From contig CAMYCE010000121.1 of assembly GCA_947254205.1 (NCBI GenBank), positions 1 through 5,590 of the forward strand: DNA of 5,590 nucleotides. The letters run 5' to 3'. A program made the position numbers and the translations under genes. The stretch is from an uncultured Prevotellaceae bacterium. GTDB taxonomy: Bacteria; Bacteroidota; Bacteroidia; Bacteroidales; Muribaculaceae. Positions 1 to 5,374 of this stretch are shown here, piece after piece (position 1 is the first letter of the stretch; every line of letters starts with the position of its first letter). Under the pieces are notes generated by a model. That model was not told where the DNA came from. It searched no databases and saw only the letters and a list, made by a program, of their open reading frames with translations.

Positions 1-181
1 CAGAAGGATAATGCAGTAGATAACTAACTAAATCGTAACCTATTACTATCAAGAGTAATTAACCTACGCTCATTTCCAATAAATTACACTCTTTTCGTAA
101 CTTACACATACAAAATTACAAATTTATTTTTAGTTTCTTGGCATCACAAATTTATACTCCTTTTAGTGGTTATTTTTGTTG

Positions 182-200
182 CTCTGTGATAAAAACAGAG
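182..200. repeat. Short inverted repeat upstream of the secreted-protein promoter
   Basis: CTCTGT (182-187) and ACAGAG (195-200) form a perfect 6-bp inverted repeat around a 7-base A-rich loop. It lies about 30 bases upstream of the TATGTTTG box at 229-236, where a regulator could bind or a weak hairpin could form. No T-run follows on the + strand, so it is not a convincing terminator in that direction. The surrounding DNA (1-228) is very AT-rich and has no coding potential that I can see. The repeat is seen directly; any function is inference. Confidence 0.35.
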
Positions 201-228
201 GTGTATTCTAAATCTTTAAAATTTTTAT

Positions 229-236
229 TATGTTTG
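229..236 (+). promoter_or_regulatory. Bacteroidetes-type -7 promoter box (TATGTTTG)
   Basis: TATGTTTG matches the Bacteroidetes primary sigma factor -7 consensus TAnnTTTG exactly. It lies 31 bases before the ATG at 268, giving a short leader of about 25 bases. The -33 position (around 205-209) reads TATTCT and lacks a good TTTG, so the promoter may be weak or dependent on an activator. The leader ends in an A-rich run just before the ATG, as is common in this phylum in place of a Shine-Dalgarno sequence. Confidence 0.55.
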
Positions 237-267
237 CATTGAAAACAACCAATTTAAACCAAAAAAA

Positions 268-1110
268 ATGAGAATCAATTTACTCAAATTTGTGATAGTG
301 GTGTGCTTGGCTCTCAATTGGGCGAGTGCCATGCAGGCTCAAGTGAGCAGTCCTGTTGTGGTGAAAGGTGTTGCTGTGACCAGTGGCAACGCTCACGACG
401 TGCTGGGCGATGGCACGGTGAGCTATGATTTTGAGTCTAAAACGCTCACACTCAACAATGCAACGGTTGTCGATGTTTCAGAGAGCGCTTGCCTGTATTT
501 TGCATCAAGTGAGCCTCACACTCTTCGGCTCAAGGGTAGCAACCTGCTTGTTGACTTTGCAAGCACTTTGCTCACTGCCAATTGCAACCTCACTATCAGT
601 GGCCCTGGCTCCTTGATTTGCAGTGGCTATGCCGAGAGTTCCTGCATCTGGATGCGTGGAAAGGGTGCCACACTCACCATTCAAGATTGCGACTTGATGG
701 CTATGGGGTGGAATGGAATTGTGGGAGTAAAAGATAGTGAAACAAGCGAATATTCAGCAAAACTCATTATGCGCAATGCCAATGTGCGCAGTGTGGGGCA
801 TTTGGTGCAAGGCTATTCAGGCTATGCCATGCATGCCTTTGCTAATATCACTTTTGATGGTTGCAAAATTGTTAAGCCCGTCGATGCGTTTTTCTATAAA
901 TCTTTGCATGGAATTGCCTTGGGCGACGACTTGTGTGAAGAGGTGGTGATTTCTACTGGCACAAGTGCCGTGCCTTTTATTTCGAGCGATAGAGCCTCTG
1001 TTGCCAATCGTTATGACCTGAGTGGTCGGCAAGTTTATGATTCTTTTGAGGGAATATCTATTGAACAAATGAATAATGGTGCCACTCGCAAAGTAATAAG
1101 GCAAAAATAA
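268..1110 (+). CDS. Secreted beta-solenoid-like protein, function unknown
   Basis: The 280-residue protein starts with a Sec signal peptide: MRINLLK, then a hydrophobic stretch to about residue 20, with likely cleavage after ASA or QA (residues 21-24). The mature part is a series of short strands with spaced hydrophobic residues: TLTLNNATV (59-67), TLRLKGSNLL (85-94), LTISGPGSL (108-116), LTIQDCDLMA (136-145), LIMRNANVRS (166-175) and ITFDGCKIV (194-202). This pattern suggests a right-handed parallel beta-helix. The early GDGTVSYDFESKTLTLNN segment (47-64) resembles repeats in Bacteroidales surface proteins annotated as carbohydrate-binding (Cthe_2159-like). The tail NRYDLSGRQV (248-257) is a common C-terminal signature of exported Bacteroidetes proteins and may be a sorting or anchoring remnant. 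No catalytic residues are recognisable, and sugar binding is inference. The start is supported by the signal peptide and the promoter 31 bases upstream. No clear terminator follows; only an A/T palindrome spans the stop codon. Confidence 0.8.
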   Translation: MRINLLKFVIVVCLALNWASAMQAQVSSPVVVKGVAVTSGNAHDVLGDGTVSYDFESKTLTLNNATVVDVSESACLYFASSEPHTLRLKGSNLLVDFASTLLTANCNLTISGPGSLICSGYAESSCIWMRGKGATLTIQDCDLMAMGWNGIVGVKDSETSEYSAKLIMRNANVRSVGHLVQGYSGYAMHAFANITFDGCKIVKPVDAFFYKSLHGIALGDDLCEEVVISTGTSAVPFISSDRASVANRYDLSGRQVYDSFEGISIEQMNNGATRKVIRQK

Positions 1111-1296
1111 TTTTTGTTGGCATGGGGAGGAAAGATGGTTGCAACGTCTATTTTGCCTCTTCTGCTGGAGGTAAAAGGCTCTTAAATGGTTGATTTTTAG
1201 GAGCGAAATGCAATTTGTAGGCATTAGTTCCTGTTGTGACGCATCGTTAAAATATTTGATGCTCGTTAAAAGCTGAAAAAAATATCGTGTGAAATG

Positions 1297-1328
1297 TTTG
1301 GAATATTGCTACAATGCTATTAACTTTG
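1297..1328 (+). promoter_or_regulatory. Promoter of the CAT tRNA gene
   Basis: TTTG (1297-1300) and TAACTTTG (1321-1328) are separated by 20 bases, close to the Bacteroidetes consensus TTTG-N19-TAnnTTTG. The tRNA begins 18 bases after the -7 box, so the transcript would carry a short 5' leader of about 10-12 bases for RNase P to remove. This is the best-formed promoter in the window. Confidence 0.85.
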
Positions 1329-1346
1329 CACTCGCAAAACGGAAAT

Positions 1347-1420
1347 GGCGGGATAGCTCAGTTGGTTAGAGCGTCGGATTCATAACCCGGAGGTCTCGAG
1401 TTCAATTCTCGATCCCGCTA
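1347..1420 (+). tRNA. tRNA with anticodon CAT, probably elongator tRNA-Met
   Basis: The 74-base cloverleaf has acceptor strands 1347-1353 and 1413-1419, D stem GCTC/GAGC (1356-1359/1369-1372), anticodon CAT at 1381-1383, a 5-base variable loop (1391-1395), a T stem TCGAG/CTCGA around TTCAATT, and discriminator A1420. CCA is not encoded. The D-stem C11-G24 pair is elongator-like; initiators usually have a purine at 11. The first acceptor pair is G1-U72 wobble. The closing pair of the anticodon stem is an A31-C39 mismatch, although the 3' strand keeps CCC (39-41) as in initiators. A CAT anticodon also occurs in tRNA-Ile2 after lysidine modification; sequence alone does not fully exclude this, but elongator Met is preferred from memory of Bacteroidales homologues. 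Confidence 0.93.
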
Positions 1421-1433
1421 CAACTTTGCTAAG

Positions 1434-1469
1434 AGATGCATCAAAAAAAGGTGCATCTTTTTTATTTTT
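1434..1469 (+). terminator. Intrinsic terminator of the tRNA gene
   Basis: AGATGCATC (1434-1442) pairs with GGTGCATCT (1450-1458) in a 9-bp stem with one T-G wobble and a loop of seven A residues. A run of T residues interrupted by one A (1458-1469) follows. It starts 14 bases after the tRNA end. Read on the minus strand the hairpin lacks a T tail, so it would not stop transcripts arriving from the convergent ABC-F gene. Confidence 0.88.
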
Positions 1470-1521
1470 CTACATCACCAGCATCAATTGCTGAGCCCAA
1501 AAAAATAATTACACAAATAAA

Positions 1522-1702
1522 CCCCAATCGGTCATTAGGTCGCAATAAGAAAATATATTAGGCTTTTCCTTGCCTTTGTCATTTATTTTGGTTCTTTTTG
1601 ACTGCTTTTTCGGTTGTTTAGCCCGCTAAACGCCCTCAAAATCAATCAAAAATTACTCAAAATAATTTGACAAAAACAAAGAAACCTAATGACCGATTTG
1701 GG
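1522..1702. mobile_element. MITE-like palindromic element with 19-bp terminal inverted repeats
   Basis: CCCCAATCGGTCATTAGGT (1522-1540) is matched in inverted orientation by ACCTAATGACCGATTTGGG (1684-1702), with one mismatch in 19. The interior is itself an imperfect palindrome centred at 1623-1624. It pairs GTTTAG/CTAAAC (1616-1621/1626-1631), TTTTTGACTG/CAATCAAAAA (1595-1604/1643-1652), TATTTTG/CAAAATA (1584-1590/1658-1664) and TTTGTC/GACAAA (1575-1580/1669-1674). The left arm carries about 23 extra bases (around 1540-1562) that repeat ATTAGG. ATAAA flanks both ends (1517-1521 and 1703-1707), a possible 5-bp target duplication, although the AT-rich surroundings weaken this. No transposase is present, so mobilisation would need an element elsewhere. 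It fills most of the gap between the tRNA terminator and the ABC-F stop. An alternative is a REP-like or terminator-like palindrome that did not arise by transposition. Confidence 0.6.
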
Positions 1703-1801
1703 ATAAAACAATTTAACCAATTGATTGCAAAAAGTATTGGCGTGTTTTATTCGTGTAATTCTGTTGTTGGGCTTTTCTCACCCATGCTCGCGGGTTGCTC
1801 T

Positions 1802-3418
1802 CTATTTGGAGTAGAGTTTTTCTCGCAAGGCTATTACTTTTTCGTCGGTGATATAGTCGTCATAGTCCATCATCTTGTCAATCATGCCATTGGGGGTTAA
1901 CTCTATCTCGCGGTTGCACACAGTTTGAATAAACTCGTGGTCGTGCGACGACATGAGCACCACTCCCTTGAAGGCTTGCAATGTGTTGTTGAAAGCTTGA
2001 ATCGACTCAAGGTCGAGGTGGTTGGTGGGAGTGTCGAGAATGATAGCATTGGCACTGGTCATCATCATTTTGGCAATCATGCAGCGACGTTTCTCGCCTC
2101 CCGATAGCACCGATGCTTTTTTGAGCACATCTTCGCCACTGAAGAGCATTTTTCCTAAAAATCCTTTCAAGTAGATTTCGCTGGTGTCGTTGCTATATTG
2201 GCTCAGCCAATCAACGAGATTGTAGTCGTTGTCAAAGAACTTGTCGCTTTCAAGAGGCAGGTAGGAGGTGGTGATGGTTTGCCCCCACTCATAGTGGCCT
2301 GCATCGGGCTTGCGATTGCCCGATATGATTTCAAACAAGGCTGTCATTGCGCGAGGATCTCGGCTCAAAAACACAATTTTATCGTCTTTTTCAACATTAA
2401 AATTCAGGTCTTTAAACAAGACTTCACCATCAATGCTGGCAGTGAGTCCGCTCACTTCGAGAATCTTGTTGCCGGGGTCGCGCTCGGTGGTGAAAATGAT
2501 GCCCGGGTAGCGTCGCGATGAGGGCTGAATTTCCTCGATATTGAGTTTTTCAAGCATCTTTTTGCGACTTGTGGTTTGCTTGGATTTTGCCACATTGGCA
2601 CTGAATCGGCGTATAAACTCTTGCAACTCTTTGCGCTTCTCTTCGGCCCGCTTGTTTTGTTGTTGCATCTGTCGCAATGCCAGTTGGCTCGACTGATACC
2701 AAAAACTGTAGTTACCCGAATAGAGCGTGATTTTGTGATAGTCGATGTCGAGAGTATGGGTCGATATAGCATCAAGAAAGTGGCGGTCGTGGCTCACCAC
2801 CAGCACTGTGTTTTCAAAGTTCGACAGGTAGTTTTCGAGCCATGTCACCGTGTCGAGGTCAAGGTCGTTGGTTGGCTCATCAAGCAACAGATTGTCGGGG
2901 TTGCCATAGAGGGCTTGAGCCAGCAGCACGCGCACTTTGGCTTTGGCTGGCATATCCTTCATCAAGGTGTAGTGAAATTCCTCTTTCACTCCCAGTCCAC
3001 TCAACAGGGCTGCTGCATCGCTCTCGGCATTCCAGCCATTGAGCTCGGCAAATTTTTCTTCCAGCTCGCTGGCACGCACTCCATCGGCATCGGTGAAGTC
3101 TTCTTTGGCATAGATGGCATTTTTCTCCTGCATCACGCTCCACAGCACCGAGTGGCCTTGCAACACGGTGTCCATGACTGTGAACTCATCAAATGCAAAG
3201 TGGTCTTGAGCCAGCACACTCATGCGCTCGCCGGGACCTTGTGTCACGTTGCCTTGAGTGGGGGTGAGTTGTCCGCTCAGCATGCGCATGAGCGTGCTTT
3301 TTCCTGCTCCATTGGCACCAATGATGCCATAACAATTGCCTGGTGTGAATTTTAAATTAACGTCTTGAAAAAGAACTTTTTTCCCGAATTGAATACCTAA
3401 ATTGCTTGTAATAATCAT
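1802..3418 (-). CDS. ABC-F family ATPase, YbiT type, with a degenerate second cassette
   Basis: The 538-residue soluble protein has two ABC cassettes and no membrane segments, as in ABC-F translation factors, which bind the ribosomal E site. It aligns along its whole length with my memory of E. coli YbiT (about 530 residues). Cassette 1 has Walker A GANGAGKST (34-42), Q-loop Gln71, a degenerate signature DMPAKAKV (155-162), Walker B LLLDEPTND (177-185) and switch His210. A charged linker follows (about 245-300). Cassette 2 has no Walker A (FLSRDPRAMTA, 350-360), Leu389 where the Q-loop Gln should be, an intact signature LSGGEKRR (438-445), Walker B IILDTPTNHLD (459-469) with Thr463 replacing the catalytic Glu, and a switch SSHDHEF. 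I chose the internal ATG at 3418 because MIITSNLGIQFGKKVLF begins the fold; an ATG at 3490 would place the promoter and the upstream terminator inside the gene. There is no Shine-Dalgarno sequence. Whether it acts as a housekeeping factor or in drug resistance cannot be told from sequence. Confidence 0.92.
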   Translation of the reverse strand: MIITSNLGIQFGKKVLFQDVNLKFTPGNCYGIIGANGAGKSTLMRMLSGQLTPTQGNVTQGPGERMSVLAQDHFAFDEFTVMDTVLQGHSVLWSVMQEKNAIYAKEDFTDADGVRASELEEKFAELNGWNAESDAAALLSGLGVKEEFHYTLMKDMPAKAKVRVLLAQALYGNPDNLLLDEPTNDLDLDTVTWLENYLSNFENTVLVVSHDRHFLDAISTHTLDIDYHKITLYSGNYSFWYQSSQLALRQMQQQNKRAEEKRKELQEFIRRFSANVAKSKQTTSRKKMLEKLNIEEIQPSSRRYPGIIFTTERDPGNKILEVSGLTASIDGEVLFKDLNFNVEKDDKIVFLSRDPRAMTALFEIISGNRKPDAGHYEWGQTITTSYLPLESDKFFDNDYNLVDWLSQYSNDTSEIYLKGFLGKMLFSGEDVLKKASVLSGGEKRRCMIAKMMMTSANAIILDTPTNHLDLESIQAFNNTLQAFKGVVLMSSHDHEFIQTVCNREIELTPNGMIDKMMDYDDYITDEKVIALREKLYSK

Positions 3419-3441
3419 GATTATAGCTGTAAAAGTGCGTG

Positions 3442-3469
3442 CAAAGTTACTAAAAATAATGCACACAAA
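3442..3469 (-). promoter_or_regulatory. Promoter of the ABC-F gene
   Basis: Read on the minus strand, TAACTTTG (3449 to 3442) is an exact TAnnTTTG -7 box ending 23 bases before the ATG at 3418, so the leader would be about 15-18 bases. A TTTG (3469 to 3466) lies 16 bases upstream, shorter than the usual spacing of about 19. That TTTG is part of the T-rich tail of the terminator for the preceding operon, so the two signals overlap. Confidence 0.65.
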
Positions 3470-3504
3470 GAAACTCCTGCCACATTGCACTTGGCAGGAG
3501 TTTC
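3470..3504 (-). terminator. Intrinsic terminator of the scaffold/GGGtGRT operon
   Basis: GAAACTCCTGCC (3470-3481) and GGCAGGAGTTTC (3493-3504) form a perfect 12-bp inverted repeat around an 11-base loop. On the minus strand the stem is followed by TTTGTGTG, a short T-rich tail; on the + strand it is followed by AGGGTG, which does not fit termination. It lies about 55 bases after the stop of the GGGtGRT gene and just upstream of the ABC-F promoter, so it probably separates the two transcription units. Confidence 0.75.
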
Positions 3505-3519
3505 AGGGTGTGAATTGTG

Positions 3520-3537
3520 GAGCAACGCTTGTTGCTC
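3520..3537 (-). repeat. Second stem-loop in the 3' untranslated region of the operon
   Basis: GAGCAAC (3520-3526) and GTTGCTC (3531-3537) make a perfect 7-bp stem with a 4-base loop. It sits between the GGGtGRT stop codon (3559) and the main terminator (3470-3504), so the transcript ends in two tandem hairpins. No T-run follows in either direction, so it is more likely an RNA-stabilising or processing structure than a terminator. That role is inference. Confidence 0.5.
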
Positions 3538-3558
3538 TATAGTTTGTGAGTGATGGGT

Positions 3559-4569
3559 TTATTTTGCAAGAGCTTGAGCCACATCAACGGCTACTGCTAC
3601 TGTGCAACCCACCATGGGGTTGTTGCCAATGCCAAGGAAGCCCATCATTTCAACGTGGGCAGGCACCGACGACGAACCTGCAAATTGGGCATCGCTGTGC
3701 ATGCGACCCAATGTGTCGGTCATGCCATAGGAGGCTGGACCTGCTGCCATGTTGTCGGGGTGCAAAGTGCGACCTGTGCCACCACCACTGGCAACACTAA
3801 AGTAGGGTTTGCCTTGCAACACGCGCTCCTTCTTGTAGGTGCCAGCCACCGGGTGCTGGAAGCGAGTGGGGTTGGTAGAGTTGCCGGTGATCGACACGTC
3901 CACGCCCTCGTGCCACATGATGGCCACGCCTTCGCGCACATCGTCGGCACCATAGCAGTTCACCTTGGCGCGATCGCCATCGCTATAGGGAGTTTTGCCC
4001 ACAACTTTCAACTCGCCAGTGAAGTAGTCAAATTGGGTTTGCACATAGGTGAAACCATTGATGCGGCTAATGATTTTGGCTGCATCTTTGCCAAGACCGT
4101 TCAAGATAACGCGCAAAGGCTCTTTGCGCACCTTGTTGGCCTTGCCGGCAATCTTGATGGCACCTTCGGCTGCGGCAAACGACTCGTGTCCGGCCAAGAA
4201 GGCAAAGCACTTGGTTTCTTCACGCAGCAAGCGAGCAGCAAGGTTGCCATGACCCAATCCCACAAGGCGGTCGTCGGCTACCGAGCCGGGAATGCAAAAT
4301 GCCTGAAGGCCCAAGCCAATGGCTTCGGCTGCATCGGCTGCATTTTTGCAACCTTTCTTCAAGGCAATAGCAGCACCCACAACATAGGCCCATTTTGCGT
4401 TTTCAAAGCAAATTTGCTGTGTTTCTTCGCAAGTTTTATAGGGGTCGATACCATACTTGTCGCAAATTTCGTTGGCTTCTTCAATGCTGTTGATGCCAGC
4501 GGCTTGCAAGGCTGCAAGCACTTGTTTCTCACGACGATCTTGTGATTCAAATTTAACCGTTCTAATCAT
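3559..4569 (-). CDS. GGGtGRT-family protein, function unknown
   Basis: The 336-residue protein carries the motif SGGGTGRTLHPDN (261-273), which names the GGGtGRT family (Pfam, as I recall PF14057). The function is not established. The C-terminal third is glycine-rich and highly conserved in type: MAAGPASYGMTDTLGRMHSD (274-293) and GFLGIGNNPMVGCTVAVAVD (310-329). The N-terminal part is helical, with TCEETQQIC (46-54). There are eight Cys (36, 47, 54, 74, 92, 121, 205, 322), possible metal or Fe-S ligands, but none form a standard ferredoxin motif. No signal peptide or clear membrane segment is seen, so it is probably cytosolic. It lies 20 bp downstream of an IscU/NifU-like scaffold gene on the same strand, and I recall this pairing as common in Bacteroidetes and Clostridia. 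A role as client or partner of that scaffold is inference. Its start is fixed by a strong Shine-Dalgarno sequence 8 bases upstream. Confidence 0.93.
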   Translation of the reverse strand: MIRTVKFESQDRREKQVLAALQAAGINSIEEANEICDKYGIDPYKTCEETQQICFENAKWAYVVGAAIALKKGCKNAADAAEAIGLGLQAFCIPGSVADDRLVGLGHGNLAARLLREETKCFAFLAGHESFAAAEGAIKIAGKANKVRKEPLRVILNGLGKDAAKIISRINGFTYVQTQFDYFTGELKVVGKTPYSDGDRAKVNCYGADDVREGVAIMWHEGVDVSITGNSTNPTRFQHPVAGTYKKERVLQGKPYFSVASGGGTGRTLHPDNMAAGPASYGMTDTLGRMHSDAQFAGSSSVPAHVEMMGFLGIGNNPMVGCTVAVAVDVAQALAK

Positions 4570-4577
4570 TGTTGTAT

Positions 4578-4588
4578 CCTCCTCCTTT
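4578..4588 (-). promoter_or_regulatory. Strong Shine-Dalgarno site of the GGGtGRT gene
   Basis: On the minus strand the 20-base gap between the two genes reads TAAAGGAGGAGGATACAACA, containing AAAGGAGG and a second overlapping GGAGG. The nearer GGAGG ends 8 bases before the ATG at 4569, ideal spacing. This is unusual here: the other three protein genes have no Shine-Dalgarno match, as is typical of Bacteroidetes. It supports the chosen start and may set the level of the second protein independently of the first. Confidence 0.85.
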
Positions 4589-4589
4589 A

Positions 4590-5282
4590 TTATTCTTTAC
4601 GTGGGTCAATATATTTAGCTGCATTCTCAAAACGGCCATAGTGACCTTTGGCAAGTTCCAGAGCCTCTTCGGGGCTTTTGCCCTTCTTCATGAAGTCGGT
4701 GAATTTGCCAAGGCTCAAAAATTCATAGCCAATCACTTCGTTGTTCTCATCGAGAGCCATGCGAGTGCAATAGCCTTCGGTCATTTCAAGGTAGCGCACA
4801 CCCTTGGCGCGAGTGCCAAACATGGTGCCCACCTGACTGCGCAAACCCTTGCCCAAGTCTTCAAGCGAAGCACCCACAACAAGGCCACCCTCGCTAAATG
4901 CACTTTGAGTGCGACCATACACCATTTGCAAGAACAGCTCGCGCATGGCAGTGTTGATGGCATCGCACACGAGGTCGGTGTTCAACGCCTCGAGCACGGT
5001 TTTTCCAGGAAGAATCTCGGCTGCCATTGCTGCCGAGTGGGTCATGCCTGAGCAACCAATTGTTTCAACAAGGCATTCTTCGATAATGCCCTCTTTCACG
5101 TTTAGCGAAAGTTTGCAAGCACCTTGTTGTGGGGCACACCAGCCAATGCCATGAGAAAAACCCGAAATATCTTTAATTTCCTTTGATCTAACCCATTTTC
5201 CCTCCTCTGGAATTGGAGCAGAAGGGTGGTTAGCACCCTTTGCTACACAGCACATGTCTTGTACTTCTTGTGAATAAACCAT
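4590..5282 (-). CDS. IscU/NifU-like iron-sulfur cluster scaffold protein
   Basis: The 230-residue protein has an IscU/NifU N-terminal fold from about residue 40 to 140. QQGACKLSLNVKEGIIEE (52-69) aligns with the first scaffold Cys region (Cys56). VETIGCSGMTHSAAMAAEIL (72-91) aligns with the IscU GCGSAIASS region (Cys77), and PGKTVLEAL (92-100) with KGKSLDEA. The third canonical IscU Cys has no clear match; the segment reads YGRTQSAFSEGGL (122-134), and Cys106 lies in a preceding helix. The Asp after the first Cys is also absent. An N-terminal CC pair (11-12) and Cys49 add possible ligands. The C-terminal extension (about 140-230, ending NAAKYIDPRKE) is not part of standard IscU and marks a distinct subfamily. 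It is cytosolic. No cysteine desulfurase or other ISC/SUF gene is in the window. It is the first gene of an operon with the GGGtGRT gene. The start MVYSQEV matches homologues as I remember them; there is no Shine-Dalgarno sequence. Confidence 0.9.
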   Translation of the reverse strand: MVYSQEVQDMCCVAKGANHPSAPIPEEGKWVRSKEIKDISGFSHGIGWCAPQQGACKLSLNVKEGIIEECLVETIGCSGMTHSAAMAAEILPGKTVLEALNTDLVCDAINTAMRELFLQMVYGRTQSAFSEGGLVVGASLEDLGKGLRSQVGTMFGTRAKGVRYLEMTEGYCTRMALDENNEVIGYEFLSLGKFTDFMKKGKSPEEALELAKGHYGRFENAAKYIDPRKE

Positions 5283-5374
5283 GTTAAGTTCGTTTTAAAT
5301 AATAGTACTTTTTTACGTTAGTTATAGTTTCTTACTTCTTAGAGTCAAAATTTTGTAGTCATGTATCCCCCCTT

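Noticed and set aside
1..27. Possible last eight codons of a gene entering from the left (QKDNAVDN then stop)
   Set aside because: Eight codons are too few to distinguish from chance, and the following DNA is AT-rich non-coding sequence with many stops.
118..155. Direct repeat ACAAATTTAT at 118-127 and 146-155
   Set aside because: Ten-base A/T repeats are expected by chance in such AT-rich DNA; there are only two copies and no third at the same spacing.
1102..1116. CAAAAATAATTTTTG palindrome spanning the stop codon of the secreted-protein gene, as a terminator
   Set aside because: It has no GC stem and no usable loop, so it would not form a stable terminator hairpin.
817..1224. Open frame on the minus strand (135 codons) overlapping the secreted-protein gene
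   Set aside because: No family resemblance or start signal is visible, and it lies largely antisense to a well-supported secreted protein.
1241..1271. Repeat CGTTAAAA (1245-1252 and 1264-1271) and inverted GCATC/GATGC (1241-1245/1258-1262) upstream of the tRNA promoter
   Set aside because: The elements are short and few. They could bind an activator, but there is not enough evidence to call a site.
2576..3355. Open frame on the + strand (259 codons) opposite the ABC-F gene
   Set aside because: It mirrors the codon pattern of the ABC-F gene; it has no motif, no promoter and no plausible start context.
3419..3490. A 24-residue N-terminal extension of the ABC-F protein from an ATG at 3490
   Set aside because: The extension would cover the TAACTTTG promoter box and part of the terminator hairpin, and the ABC fold begins at the ATG at 3418.
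3550..4545. Long open frame on the + strand (331 codons) opposite the GGGtGRT gene
   Set aside because: The protein is rich in His, Ala and Cys in an irregular way, as antisense frames of GC-biased codons often are, and it resembles no known family. The minus-strand gene is a clear family member.
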